Origin: Corynebacterium phocae
GTDB lineage: Bacteria > Actinomycetota > Actinomycetes > Mycobacteriales > Mycobacteriaceae
Assembly: GCF_008693075.1 (NCBI RefSeq)
Contig: NZ_VXKJ01000043.1
Span: 248,001 to 312,000 of the forward strand
Length of the DNA: 64,000 nt
Direction: 5' to 3'
Shown here: in pieces, positions 9,270 through 17,981 of the stretch
Numbering within the stretch: position 1 is the first letter of the stretch
How the letters are laid out: every line of letters starts with the position of its first letter
The notes under the pieces: generated by a model
What the model was told of the DNA's origin: nothing
The model's database searches: none
Seen by the model: the letters and a program-made list of their open reading frames with translations, nothing else
Made by a program: the position numbers and the translations under genes

Positions 9270-10163
9270 TTACGCTACGCGTGCAACAGCAGCAGGTTCC
9301 ACAACGTTAATGTCGGCGGTTGCCAGGCCCTCCGGGCGGACCACTGTCGCGCCGTAGGCGTGGAGGCCGCGAACAATGTCACGGAACTGCTTGGGGTCGC
9401 GCAGCGCCTCGGTGTTGAGGAGCTGGGACGCGTAGGCGAAGGCGTCCGGAACACCGGCGATAGCCAGCTCACGCTGAGCCGTGGTGGGCACGTTGTTGGA
9501 CACCAGGACGTCAAAGCCCACGGCGCGCCCAACAATGCCGTTACGTAGTCCCTCGGAGGTGCCGGACGCGTCCACGCGGGTGAAACGTGGGTCCATGAGT
9601 AGTGCGGAGTAGGTCTTAGGCCCCACGACTACGTAACGGCCTGTGGTTGGAACGGAGTTGCTGTTGAGCTTCTCCGCCAGGAGCACCAGCGTCTTAAACG
9701 CGGTGGTCTGGTCAGTTCCGACTCGCTGAGGGTCATCGTTAACAACCTGTAGGGTGCCCAGCTTGTTGCTGGACTTCGCGCCGTCCTTGAGTACCCCTGC
9801 AAGGTACAGGTCTGCGGAGTCGCGGAGCTTGATGGACGCCGCGCGAGTAGCGGGGTCCTGCAACGCACCAGCGGCCTGTAGCTTGTCGAGGTCATCTACG
9901 CCGAAGGCGAAGTAAGACCCCTGGTCGATGGTGAGGGTGCTGGTGTTTGTTGCCAGGTCCTCGATGGTGATGTCCTGCCCCTTGGTGTATTTCTTCACCG
10001 TTGGGGAGGTGAGAGTGGTCAGGTGCACGGTGTCACCTACGCGGCTGATGTTGCCGGAGTAGGCGCGGCTGGCGATACTGCCCTGGCCGTAGATGAGGGA
10101 CTTCTCGTACGGCTCGATGATGGCGGCGTTCCAGAGTTCTGGAATGAAAGAATCAACAGACAT
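9270..10163 (-). CDS. Major capsid protein
   Basis: 297 aa (MSVDSFIPELWNAAIIEPYE...). Forms the icosahedral head. Shows the P22-coat-like/HK97-fold features common in actinophage capsids: N-terminal arm PELWNAAIIEPYEKSLIYGQ, E-loop-like GDTVHLTTLTSPTVKKYTKG, later RYVVVGPKTYSALLMDPRF and the C-terminal GFDVLVSNNVPTT...RELAIAGVPDAFAYAS. It follows the scaffold gene and precedes the connector block, and is flanked by a strong hairpin. Confidence 0.88.
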   Translation of the reverse strand: MSVDSFIPELWNAAIIEPYEKSLIYGQGSIASRAYSGNISRVGDTVHLTTLTSPTVKKYTKGQDITIEDLATNTSTLTIDQGSYFAFGVDDLDKLQAAGALQDPATRAASIKLRDSADLYLAGVLKDGAKSSNKLGTLQVVNDDPQRVGTDQTTAFKTLVLLAEKLNSNSVPTTGRYVVVGPKTYSALLMDPRFTRVDASGTSEGLRNGIVGRAVGFDVLVSNNVPTTAQRELAIAGVPDAFAYASQLLNTEALRDPKQFRDIVRGLHAYGATVVRPEGLATADINVVEPAAVARVA

Positions 10164-10181
10164 TAAATGTCTCCTTCGGGT

Positions 10182-10838
10182 TTATTTTTTGCCCATGAGG
10201 TGGTCAAGTTTACCTTCGCGAGCCAGCTTGTTGATTTCCTCCGGGGGCAATTTACGGAGGTCATCGCGGGTTAGTTCGCGGTGCTCGTTGTTGGAAGGCG
10301 GTGTGGTGTTTCCCGAGGACGGTGGTGCCGCCTGGACACGCAATTTCGGGTACTTTTCCACAATTTCGGCGACTAGGTCCGCCACCTGGGCTTCGTAGTC
10401 ATCTGCGGACGGGTCGAGGGTGCCGAACTTATCGGTACCCTTGATGAACGGCACGGCGAGGTCAGGGTCGGCTTTCGCTTTACCAATGGCGTCGCTTAGT
10501 GCGACTCGCTGCAGCAGTTCGTTGTAGCGCTGGTTGGCCTGCGTTGCCTGTTCCTCGGCCTGCTTGATGAGGTCCTCCGGGGAGGTTTCCTCCTCAATGC
10601 CCAACGTCTTTGAGAGGGAACCGCGTAGGTGTTCGAGCTGGGACTTGTATTCCTCAGCGGCCTGCTCCTGCTTGCGTAGGCGGGTGCGGTAGTCACCGGC
10701 TTCTTTGCGAAGCTTGGAGATACGGGGGTCTACCTCCTGGGTAGTGTCCTCCTGGGGGTGTTCCTCCACCTGGTCACCTTGTGGGGTTTCCTGTTCGGTG
10801 GTGGTGTCCTCGGCCTGTGGGGTTTCCTGCTCGCTCAC
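10182..10838 (-). CDS. Capsid scaffolding protein
   Basis: About 218 aa. A GTG at 10838 (VSEQETPQAED) is chosen because AGGAGG lies eight bases upstream; an in-frame ATG at 10871 would add 11 residues but has no such site. Very acidic, Gln/Glu-rich N-terminus (residues 1-45), a coiled coil (about 50-130: RISKLRKEAGDYRTRLRKQEQAA) and a basic C-terminus ending LDHLMGKK, the usual build of scaffolds that bind capsid through a basic helix. Lies directly upstream of the capsid gene. Confidence 0.83.
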   Translation of the reverse strand: MSEQETPQAEDTTTEQETPQGDQVEEHPQEDTTQEVDPRISKLRKEAGDYRTRLRKQEQAAEEYKSQLEHLRGSLSKTLGIEEETSPEDLIKQAEEQATQANQRYNELLQRVALSDAIGKAKADPDLAVPFIKGTDKFGTLDPSADDYEAQVADLVAEIVEKYPKLRVQAAPPSSGNTTPPSNNEHRELTRDDLRKLPPEEINKLAREGKLDHLMGKK

Positions 10839-10873
10839 TGCGTAGTCCTCCTGAAAGAATGTAGTGTTCATGT

Positions 10874-10909
10874 GGTGACCATTGGCAGACTCCCGGCCTG
10901 CCAGTCACC
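10874..10909 (-). terminator. Hairpin upstream of scaffold gene
   Basis: GGTGAC (10874-10879) pairs with GTCACC (10904-10909), enclosing TGGCAG/CTGCCA. It sits between the minor capsid and scaffold genes and ends shortly before the scaffold start. No T-run; an intraoperonic attenuator or RNA-processing structure is likely. Confidence 0.45.
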
Positions 10910-10937
10910 TAGGAGAATGCCAAAAGTGCGGTGGCGG

Positions 10938-12038
10938 TCAGTTCTTGCGACGCTCGGCAGCAATGACCTTCTCCCGGTCGTACTGGCGCACCAACCAGTC
11001 TTTCTGGGCTACATGGCGGCGTTGCTCGGCTTGCCACATCTCCACACGTCGCTGTGCTATCTCCGCGTAGTGGGGGTTTAGCGCAGCTGCGTGACGGCGT
11101 TTCCACTTCCGAATGTTGCGCTCAATGGCGCGCTGGCGTTGCACTAGGTCGTAGTCTGTCGCGTCCGTGCGTAGGGGTTCTGGTATTGGCATACCGGGGA
11201 TGTAGGCCACGTCGGTGTGACGGCAATTCACATGGTGATACCCGTGGGCTTCTGCCTGCGTGAGTGTGGCCGTGACCTCAACGGTCATGCGTTCCCCGGT
11301 GGGGGTTGTAACTTCCCGCAGACCGGGAGAGCCGGTAAGGGCTAAGATTTTGCCCTGGAATGGTAGACACGGCGGGGCGCACCCCATGTGGGAGGACGTG
11401 ACGATGAGGTCTACTCCGGCGGCTTGGAACCCGTCCCTCCTGCCCTGGTTTTGTGCGCGGTTCACGCCGGTGCGGAGCACCATCTCCGAGTACGTGGCGA
11501 TGTTCCAGTTCCTGCCTGTTACGTCACGGAAGGCCACAACTCCCCGGTCGGCGAAGCGGTTCACCATCTGCTGCACGGCGTCTATACGGCGCTCTCCGGA
11601 CGTTATGAGGTCAATGACGGCCTGTTGGCCTATTTCCCTGTAAGTGTCCATGACATACCGCAGGAGGGGGTTCAGGGCTGTTTGTGCGGCCTCTATCGTC
11701 TCGGCGGCGAGAGCGTCCACGGCAGCAACGTTCACGCCCTGGGCGATAGGTTTACCCGCTGCAAGTTCAGCGGTGGTGTCGTACTCGGTGCGGATCATTG
11801 TTTGCAGCGGTTTAGCGACCTCACCCTCAAGTTCCTTGAGTACCTTCTCGGCCTGGATACGTAGCCAGCGGGTCATGGTGAGTTGCCGGTTGTAAAAGTC
11901 CTCATCAGTGGCGGCTAGGTTGCGTACAGCCTGCGCCACAAGGCGCACAAGGTTGGTTTCCGCCCCCTGGTATGCCAACACCAGGCGGGTGAACTCATCA
12001 CGCGCCTCGGGGCTGTTGAGAATGTATGGTGCCGGCAT
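10938..12038 (-). CDS. Phage minor capsid protein (min_cap2-like)
   Basis: 366 aa. Helical N-terminal two thirds, then a compact Cys/His segment: SSHMGCAPPCLPFQGKILAL ... HHVNCRHTDVAYIPG, diagnostic of Gram-positive phage minor capsid protein 2, thought to act in head assembly or DNA ejection. It overlaps the portal stop by one base, so the two are translationally coupled, and precedes the scaffold gene: the usual portal-minor capsid-scaffold-capsid order. The C-terminal ~50 residues are strongly basic (IRKWKRRHAAALN). Confidence 0.85.
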   Translation of the reverse strand: MPAPYILNSPEARDEFTRLVLAYQGAETNLVRLVAQAVRNLAATDEDFYNRQLTMTRWLRIQAEKVLKELEGEVAKPLQTMIRTEYDTTAELAAGKPIAQGVNVAAVDALAAETIEAAQTALNPLLRYVMDTYREIGQQAVIDLITSGERRIDAVQQMVNRFADRGVVAFRDVTGRNWNIATYSEMVLRTGVNRAQNQGRRDGFQAAGVDLIVTSSHMGCAPPCLPFQGKILALTGSPGLREVTTPTGERMTVEVTATLTQAEAHGYHHVNCRHTDVAYIPGMPIPEPLRTDATDYDLVQRQRAIERNIRKWKRRHAAALNPHYAEIAQRRVEMWQAEQRRHVAQKDWLVRQYDREKVIAAERRKN

Positions 12039-13603
12039 TACTCACCAGGATTGGGGTTGGTGTCGGAGGGCAGGGCGAACGGGTCCACGGCGTAGGAATG
12101 CTGCCGTTCAAGCTCTTGTAGTTCGGCGTCTACCTCGTCCGGCGTCCACTCGGGGTGGAGCTTCCTCACGGCGGTACGTAGTGACATCACCCCGGCGTTG
12201 TGCTGCGTGACAACCGCGTCACTGATTTCATTCTCGCTGACCTCTATCTGGTCTGGCAGTGACACCAGCACCGGCTGGGTTGGGGGCTGGTAGCCGTTGA
12301 GTAGGGCGTCCATCTCCACATACGCAGTGAGGATTGCCGATAGGTGCGCGCGCTGCATACGCCCCTTGGTCTCCGCTGTTTGACGGGTGCGTTTCGTACG
12401 GGCGCGGGTCTCCGTGGCAGTCATGTCCCCGGACGCGCCGGGGTCCATATCCACCGTGAACGGCGACAACCCTAGTGCGGACACTGCTTTCCGAATACCG
12501 GTGTCCAAGGCCTGCGTGTACTTCTCCACACGCATATCGAACTGAACTTGCTCGAACGTAGGCTTGGCGTCTGGGTCTCCCGCAACCCCCACCGGGAACA
12601 CTCCCTGGTGCCAGTCGAATACCTGCCCACTGCCTGGGCCTGCACTAAGGAGTAAGTCCTCACTCACGAACAAGCGGCCTTTGGCGGCGTCAATCTCGGA
12701 CTGGAACTGCGACCACACCTGGTCAATTGTTTCGAAAATGTCCGCTCCCCGCGCAATATCACTCGTGGAGTAGTAACGAAGTGTGGGGTCGTGTCGCCAT
12801 TCACGCCGGGGCCGGTAGTTTGACAGCATGTGCGCCGTTGGGGTGGTAGCCCCGGTGACTAGAATGGTGCCGTCTTGTAAGCCCTCTAGGTTGGCTAGGT
12901 GCTGCGTTTCGGCGCAGTCCATGAACGGCACCGGGCGACCAATATTGTCGTGACTACCTTCGTAGAGCTGGTACTCGATCCGGCCCGCAGTATGGCGCTG
13001 CAGCAGGCGGTAAACCTTTTTCCCCTCCGGGGCTGGGTACGTGTCCCAGAACGTTACGGCAACTTGCTGGCCGTTCTCGAACTCCGCTATGCCACAGTCG
13101 GCGTCTATCCACTCAATCCACGGGGTGTCCTGAACGTTCTTGTTCCACACGACACGGCCGTAAACCCAGCCGAGAGCACCGGCGGAGTAGACGGCGTTCC
13201 ACCATTGCACGGCGAAGTCATCGGAGGTCACTAGGCGGTCGAGGGCGTCCTGGGCGTGGGTATTCCATTCATCATCGGGCGCTAGGATTGCTGCGGGTGG
13301 TTTGCCTGCCATGTAGTCCGCTAGGACGGTGGTGAGCTCGTCCGCGATGGGTAGGTGGTGGGTGAGTTGGTAGGTCTCCGATAGGCCGGCGTTGGGGCGT
13401 CCGTAGATAGCCTTCGCGGTCGCGCCTAGTAGTCCTCCGTTGAATTGGGCGCGGTGCTCGTACGGGCGTGGGGCTTTATCCGCGCGCAGCGAGTTGAGGT
13501 ATCCCAGTTTGCCTGTGAGTAGGGCGTCATCGCGTTTAATGGCCGCTATTGCGGGCTGATAGTCGGCGGGGGGCCACGGGGTGTTAGGGGCTGGCATTGG
13601 CAT
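12038..13603 (-). CDS. Portal protein (SPP1 gp6-like)
   Basis: 521 aa from the ATG at 13603 (MPMPAPNTPWPPADY), chosen because AAGGAG lies nine bases upstream; an in-frame start 17 codons earlier lacks one. The portal forms the dodecameric ring through which DNA enters and leaves the head. Seen: PFNGGLLGATAKAIYGRP-like region, WNAVYSAGALGWVYGRVVWN, EWIDADCGIAEFENGQQVAVTFWD and the C-terminal ALGLSPFTVDMDPGASGDMTATE, typical of Gram-positive phage portals. Between large terminase and minor capsid genes. Confidence 0.9.
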   Translation of the reverse strand: MPMPAPNTPWPPADYQPAIAAIKRDDALLTGKLGYLNSLRADKAPRPYEHRAQFNGGLLGATAKAIYGRPNAGLSETYQLTHHLPIADELTTVLADYMAGKPPAAILAPDDEWNTHAQDALDRLVTSDDFAVQWWNAVYSAGALGWVYGRVVWNKNVQDTPWIEWIDADCGIAEFENGQQVAVTFWDTYPAPEGKKVYRLLQRHTAGRIEYQLYEGSHDNIGRPVPFMDCAETQHLANLEGLQDGTILVTGATTPTAHMLSNYRPRREWRHDPTLRYYSTSDIARGADIFETIDQVWSQFQSEIDAAKGRLFVSEDLLLSAGPGSGQVFDWHQGVFPVGVAGDPDAKPTFEQVQFDMRVEKYTQALDTGIRKAVSALGLSPFTVDMDPGASGDMTATETRARTKRTRQTAETKGRMQRAHLSAILTAYVEMDALLNGYQPPTQPVLVSLPDQIEVSENEISDAVVTQHNAGVMSLRTAVRKLHPEWTPDEVDAELQELERQHSYAVDPFALPSDTNPNPGE

Positions 13604-13835
13604 GAGCGGGGTCTCCTTGATTCGCAGGGTTCTGCTGCTGTTGTACGCCCCCACCCGGCGCGGTCAGACCCCGGTGTGTGGGGCGTGCCAGTATCCCCCT
13701 CCGCCCCGCAGTGAACATGGGAACATCATGGGAGGAACTTGCGCTGTGGATCAGGCAGCAGACACGCCCCGCCGTGGCACCTTCCGGCTCTCGCACAAGC
13801 TGGGGGCACCACGGGGCTTATTGTGCGCTGGCAGG
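13604..13835. other. Gap between large terminase and portal genes
   Basis: About 230 bases without a convincing gene. Short minus-strand frames exist but none has a ribosome site. The stretch holds GC-rich inverted repeats; function unknown. Confidence 0.4.
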
Positions 13836-15080
13836 TTAGGCGGTCAGATTGAGGGGGTCTCGCACGAGCCTGCGCCACAAGTGTCGGGACGAGAACACGG
13901 TGTAGCGCAGGGCGTCCACGTGATCGTCCTTTTCCTTCACTGGCTTATCCTGCCCACGTTCGGTGGCTTTGGCGTCCCACCGGTACTCCGGCAGCTCATT
14001 AATCAGCTGTTTACATGACGGGTCAATCTTGAGTTGCCCCCCGGTGAGTAGTGAGTCCACGGTGCGGATACCTGGCACCACGGCGTTATCGGCGCGGTGG
14101 TTGATGAGGCCTCGGGTGTGGAGTTCTTGGCGGAGTGATTTCGCGGCGGGGTCTACGTACAGGAAGCGCGGCGGGTTCGGGAGTGCTGCCAACCATTCTT
14201 CTAGGCTGTCGCCCAGCTGGGCGTCCGTGAGGGCCTGCGTAGTACTCGCCCCCGGCGTGGTGTTCGGTGACCACTCCGCCACGATATACAGCCCACCCTG
14301 CGGGTCTACTCCAAGAGCATACCCAGCCGAGGGGTGAGTAGTACCATAGTCCACACCCACGGCCAGCACAGTGGCGTTTGAGGGGGATGGTGCGACCATG
14401 AACTTCTCGTCCCACCCCTGGAACACGGCCCCTTCTGCTGCTACCCACTCCGCCAGGATCATGCGGCGGTAGAACAAGCCGGTGTAGGTACGCTTCAGGC
14501 GGTCAATGTATTTCCGGCTAAGAGTCGGGTTTTCTTCCAGTAGCATGACCTCGGTGTGGAAGTCCGGGTCGCCACCGTCAATCACCTTTTTGAGGTAGTG
14601 ATTAGCCGTCCCCGGGTTGCATGTCCCCAGGAACCACGAGTCTGGGAGCGAAAGACGCGTGAGAAGCATGTTCCAGAACGACTCCGGCCAGCTTGTGACC
14701 TCATCGCCCAGACAGAACGCCACTGTCATGCCCTGGATACTAAGCCAGGAACGTTCATCGTTCGCCCCGACCACGGAGAACGGCACGCCGTACATGGTTC
14801 CAGAGGGTGCGTTCTGTCTGTACCGTATGTGCGGGGCTGCGTGCTGGTAATCCTGATGGGTGAGCAATGGTTGGAATATATTTCGCCACACCGTGTTGGT
14901 CGATAGCCCCACGATGAGCACCGTCCCGGATTGCACCGGCTGCTGCGACCGCTCCCACATGAACCTATCCAGCACGAACAGGGACGCGTGGGTCTTCCCG
15001 GAGCGCACGGACCCATACCAGAGGTTCACCCAGTGGCGAGAGCGCTTAATCGCCACGGCCTGGCGGCGGCTTAAGTTCAT
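13836..15080 (-). CDS. Terminase large subunit
   Basis: 414 aa (MNLSRRQAVAIKRSRHWVNLWYGSVRSGKT). ATP-driven packaging motor and nuclease. Walker A GSVRSGKT at residues 23-30; Walker B-like LGDE with Asp126-Glu127; coupling motif region GTCNPGT (152-158); RNase H-like nuclease start VGVDYGTTHPSA with Asp244 and a late acidic pair KEKDDHVDALRY. Start overlaps the small subunit stop by four bases (ATGA). PBSX/phage-type terminase length is normal. Confidence 0.95.
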   Translation of the reverse strand: MNLSRRQAVAIKRSRHWVNLWYGSVRSGKTHASLFVLDRFMWERSQQPVQSGTVLIVGLSTNTVWRNIFQPLLTHQDYQHAAPHIRYRQNAPSGTMYGVPFSVVGANDERSWLSIQGMTVAFCLGDEVTSWPESFWNMLLTRLSLPDSWFLGTCNPGTANHYLKKVIDGGDPDFHTEVMLLEENPTLSRKYIDRLKRTYTGLFYRRMILAEWVAAEGAVFQGWDEKFMVAPSPSNATVLAVGVDYGTTHPSAGYALGVDPQGGLYIVAEWSPNTTPGASTTQALTDAQLGDSLEEWLAALPNPPRFLYVDPAAKSLRQELHTRGLINHRADNAVVPGIRTVDSLLTGGQLKIDPSCKQLINELPEYRWDAKATERGQDKPVKEKDDHVDALRYTVFSSRHLWRRLVRDPLNLTA

Positions 15081-15493
15081 TCCTCGGCCCCTAAATCTTC
15101 CAGGCTTATCGCATCAAAGATTCGGAACTTCTCGGCCTGCAACTCGTCCGCCGTGTTATCTCGAACGTTGATACGTTCCAGGCCATTGAGCTTCAGACGC
15201 ATGGACATGAGTTTCAGGGCCTGCGCCATGGCGTTAATGTCCCCTCCTAGGGCTTTCTTGTAGCACGCCTCCCACATACGATCTATGCGCTGCAGTTCGA
15301 GCACGAGGACGTGTTCGGCGGGTTCGCGTGTAATTTCCTCCAGGGCGTCTTGAACGTCCTCGTATGCCTGGGAGCTTGATACTCCAATCTCTTCGGCTAT
15401 GCGAGCGTAGCTTAGCCCTTTTTCACGGAGGAGTAGTGCGTCTCGCATTCGTTCGCGGCGGTCTTTTGTGAAGCTTTTTCGCTTGCGTCCCAT
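15077..15493 (-). CDS. Terminase small subunit
   Basis: 138 aa (MGRKRKSFTKDRRERMRDALLLREKGLSYARIAEEIGVSSSQAYEDV). The N-terminal helix-turn-helix (about 24-45) would recognise the packaging site; the C-terminal helical part mediates oligomerisation and terminase contact. RBS AGAAGGGACAGC precedes ATG. It is the first late gene after the CRISPR-like operon. Confidence 0.88.
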   Translation of the reverse strand: MGRKRKSFTKDRRERMRDALLLREKGLSYARIAEEIGVSSSQAYEDVQDALEEITREPAEHVLVLELQRIDRMWEACYKKALGGDINAMAQALKLMSMRLKLNGLERINVRDNTADELQAEKFRIFDAISLEDLGAEE

Positions 15494-15728
15494 GCTGTCC
15501 CTTCTGGCGGTTTGTCCACCCCTCCTGTGTCCACCTTTATTGATGGTTGTCCAGGGTTTAGGGTGCCGTGTTTCGGGTGGCGGTCAGGTCGTCTCTAAAA
15601 CGCAGGAAACCCCATCAGTCGGGGGACTGTGGGGGTGTTATCGCTACCAAGGGGTACTATTATTGCCAGTAGCGTTATCCTGCGCATCCACCCCCTCCTG
15701 GTGCCCACCGGCGGGGGTTAACTCTTGC
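15494..15728. other. Non-coding gap between cysH-like and small terminase genes, with hairpin
   Basis: 235 bases without a gene. At 15610-15634 a hairpin is formed by CCCCA/TGGGG and CAGTC/GACTG around a GGGG loop with one bulged base; on the minus strand it is followed by TTTCC, so it could end the operon transcript. The location next to the small terminase gene would also suit a packaging (cos/pac) site. No repeat-spacer structure is visible. Confidence 0.45.
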
Positions 15729-16502
15729 CTACCCCTCCCCTCCTTGTTGGTTGGTGCGGGCGTTTCTTGCCCGGCTGATGTAGTCGCCGTAGTAGTCATC
15801 TTCCCAGCTGGCCATGTCGCGGCCATGGATACCAGACTCCTCATGGTGGGAGCACAGTGGGTGTACTCGTATCCACCTGCGGTCTAGGGTGCCTGCGTAG
15901 CTCATGGCGTAGGCCGGATGGACGGGGAGGTTGTGTGCTGCAAGGTAGGCGAATACGTCTTCTCCTGTCCAGTCGAGGATTGGGCGGCAGGTGTTTTTGG
16001 AGACTGCGCCGTGCCAGCGCGCGGACTGTCGTCTCATGCGTGATTCTTGGGCGCGGACGCCGGAGATGTACCGCTCGGTGATGTTTTCCTTGAGTACGTC
16101 CTGGTGCTTGCGGTTGGGGTTCATTTGGTGCTGCTCGTAGCCGGGTTCTCCGCGCTTGGGGTTGCGGAGGGTGGCTACTCGTTCCTCGTACCGAATGTTG
16201 GGGTGCATGGTGAGGAATGCGTCTCGCACGTCCTCGGATTCCGGCATTTCGTAGGGGTCTGACCTTACCCACACGATGGGTACGTCAACGCCGGATATGG
16301 CGGTGAGGTGAGCGACCACGGTGGAGTCCTTGCCCCATGAGACGGAGCACACTCCGGGGCCGCTGTCTGCCCATTCTCGGATACGGGTGAGGGCCTTGTG
16401 TTCCTTGGTGGCCATGTGTGCGCCTAGGTGGTGGTCGTAGCGTTCGAGTATTCGCCAGTGTTCTAGGTCGCGGGGTTTAAGCCGGGGGCTGGGTATGAGC
16501 AT
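15729..16502 (-). CDS. cysH: CysH-like PAPS reductase-family protein of type IV-B-like CRISPR operon
   Basis: 257 aa. PP-loop SWGKDS at residues 55-60 (variant of SGGKDS), then YISGVRAQESRMRRQSA and RPILDWTGEDVFAYLAAHNLPVHPAYAMSY, both typical of the PAPS reductase/adenine nucleotide alpha-hydrolase fold. It is not a housekeeping sulfate reductase by context: it is the last gene of a coupled phage operon with csf genes. A cysH-like gene is the known companion of type IV-B CRISPR loci, with unresolved role; related proteins can also act in nucleic acid sulfur modification (DndC-like). RBS AAAGG lies inside the methyltransferase gene, overlap 26 bases. Confidence 0.85.
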   Translation of the reverse strand: MLIPSPRLKPRDLEHWRILERYDHHLGAHMATKEHKALTRIREWADSGPGVCSVSWGKDSTVVAHLTAISGVDVPIVWVRSDPYEMPESEDVRDAFLTMHPNIRYEERVATLRNPKRGEPGYEQHQMNPNRKHQDVLKENITERYISGVRAQESRMRRQSARWHGAVSKNTCRPILDWTGEDVFAYLAAHNLPVHPAYAMSYAGTLDRRWIRVHPLCSHHEESGIHGRDMASWEDDYYGDYISRARNARTNQQGGEG

Positions 16503-17394
16503 TGACTATCCTTTCTGTGGCTTCTCGCCGGTCGCCCTTGACCGCGATGATGATGTGTTGGTGTCGGCGGGTTGTTGTGCGTGCTGCTGTCCATGGGACT
16601 CTCATGGTTTTTGCTCGCAGTCCGCCGGGCTCCATGAGGATTAGGTCGTTGGTGATGTGCAGGCCTGCGTCTCTAATGTGTTGGGCTGCGATGGCGGGTA
16701 GCCCTCGGTAGTGGCCTTTGTAGTCGCGTACATCGGAGATGACCCAGGCGCAGAACCTGTTTGTTGCGAGAACCTCCGCTGACCGCTCCACTAGCTCCCT
16801 GTGTGCAGTGAGGAAGTCGGGCCACTTCATCATGGAGAGGTCTCCATCTCCGGCGTTGTAGCGTTCCCGGTTGTGATACGGCGGGCAGGTTAGTACGAAG
16901 TCGTGCTCCCCTACGTTGAGGTGTTGTACCCTCCCGTCTCCGTGGATGTAGCGGGGGTTGAGGTCCCACTGCTGGGCAACGTGTTCATTCGCCAGGATTT
17001 GGGGTTTGGACAGGTCCACTCCGGTGTAGATGCGCCCAAGGGAGGTGCTGACGATACCGCGCACTGGTCCGCCTGCGCATGGGTCGAACACCTTGTCGCC
17101 GGGCGCGCTGAACCAGGTGACTAGTAGCTCCGTGAGGAACGGGTCGAAGCGGGAGACTCCCTTGCTGTTCGTCCCGTGCCTGCCGGTGTTGATCATTGCA
17201 GGGGCGTGTAGTCGTGGGGTTATGTCGTCGACTCCTTGGTCTCGCCACCACTTCACTCGTTTCCGCCAGTGTCCTGCGGACTGGTCCAGGACTGACCAGG
17301 GCAGTTGCCCATGTGTGTCGAGGGGTGGGTAGTCCTCTGGGTTGTCAGCGTGCCACTTGCCGTTACTGTCGCGGCTGCCGCTGGCTATGTGCAT
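16477..17394 (-). CDS. DNA methyltransferase (N4/N6 amino type) inside the CRISPR-like operon
   Basis: 305 aa. SAM-binding motif I VFDPCAGGPVRG (102-112), TGVDLSKPQI (124-133) as motif II, and catalytic motif IV TCPPY at 169-173, the (D/N/S)PPY-type tetrad of amino-methyltransferases with Cys in first position. Order motif I before IV. The call of N4-cytosine or N6-adenine cannot be decided by eye. Start ATG has AAAGGACACC upstream and overlaps the csf3 stop by 10 bases; the end overlaps cysH. It lies between csf3 and cysH, so it is co-expressed with the effector genes. No cognate restriction enzyme is seen. Confidence 0.85.
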   Translation of the reverse strand: MHIASGSRDSNGKWHADNPEDYPPLDTHGQLPWSVLDQSAGHWRKRVKWWRDQGVDDITPRLHAPAMINTGRHGTNSKGVSRFDPFLTELLVTWFSAPGDKVFDPCAGGPVRGIVSTSLGRIYTGVDLSKPQILANEHVAQQWDLNPRYIHGDGRVQHLNVGEHDFVLTCPPYHNRERYNAGDGDLSMMKWPDFLTAHRELVERSAEVLATNRFCAWVISDVRDYKGHYRGLPAIAAQHIRDAGLHITNDLILMEPGGLRAKTMRVPWTAARTTTRRHQHIIIAVKGDRREATERIVNAHTQPPA

Positions 17395-17981
17395 GGTGTC
17401 CTTTCGGTTGGGTGCCAGTAGGGGGCGCGTACCCGGCGTGTAGTGCCGTGGCGTGCGGGGAGTGGGCGTTTAATCCACCCGCCTTTGGGTCCTAGTTGGG
17501 TTTCCCACTGGGTGATATGCCCGAATCCGTTGCGGTGACGCGCTCCGAGGTGCGTGACATACCCGAGTAGAGCCTGTAGTCGGCCGTGGTCGGTTGCTTC
17601 TACGTGCCAGGACACGGAGGGGTAGTGCTGGGCACTGAGTGTGACGTTGCGGGCCTTGGTGGGGCCGAGCCCGTTGTGGTGCTCCCGGTCACTGGTGTAG
17701 ATGCTCATTGCGGTGGCCGCTGGTCTGCGGCGTATCTCCACACTGGAGTAGTGGTGCGGGGTGTCGAGGGGTGCGCTGGTGCACCAGCCCCAGTAGCCAC
17801 CTATCTCCCACTTTTCTAGGGGTAGGTCGAAGTCGTGGCAGTGCTCTGGGGTGATGGGTGGTACTTCCTGCCCGGCGCGTGTGGCTTCCTGGTGGCAGGC
17901 CCATGCGAGGACACTATCGAGGGGGCCTAGGTCTCCGATGATGGGGCTGTCGAGGTGCGCGGTGACGGTGAGGGAGGTCAC
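17385..17981 (-). CDS. csf3: Csf3-like Cas5-family RAMP protein (type IV)
   Basis: 198 aa. The C-terminal RAMP signature LLGYVTHLGARHRNGFGHITQW (residues 138-159; Gly-rich loop and 'G+G.V..W' pattern) and the preceding LGPTKARNVTLSAQHYPSVSWHVEAT match the Csf3/Cas5 subunit that caps the 5' crRNA handle in type IV complexes. N-terminus TSLTVTAHLDSPIIGDLGPLDSVLAW fits the first RRM strand and 'LDS.LA' motif. GTG start overlaps the csf2 stop (GTGA). Very short Cys-containing insert (EKWEIGGYWGWC) unassigned. Confidence 0.8.
   Translation of the reverse strand: MTSLTVTAHLDSPIIGDLGPLDSVLAWACHQEATRAGQEVPPITPEHCHDFDLPLEKWEIGGYWGWCTSAPLDTPHHYSSVEIRRRPAATAMSIYTSDREHHNGLGPTKARNVTLSAQHYPSVSWHVEATDHGRLQALLGYVTHLGARHRNGFGHITQWETQLGPKGGWIKRPLPARHGTTRRVRAPYWHPTERTPCT

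Noticed and set aside
13584-13796. 70-codon minus frame between large terminase and portal
   Set aside because: No ribosome site, low-complexity Gln/Gly/Pro content, overlaps portal start.
15644-15844. 66-codon minus frame after cysH
   Set aside because: Overlaps cysH in another frame and lacks a start signal.
16477-17394. Restriction-modification system
   Set aside because: No nuclease partner gene adjacent; neighbours are csf3 and cysH.
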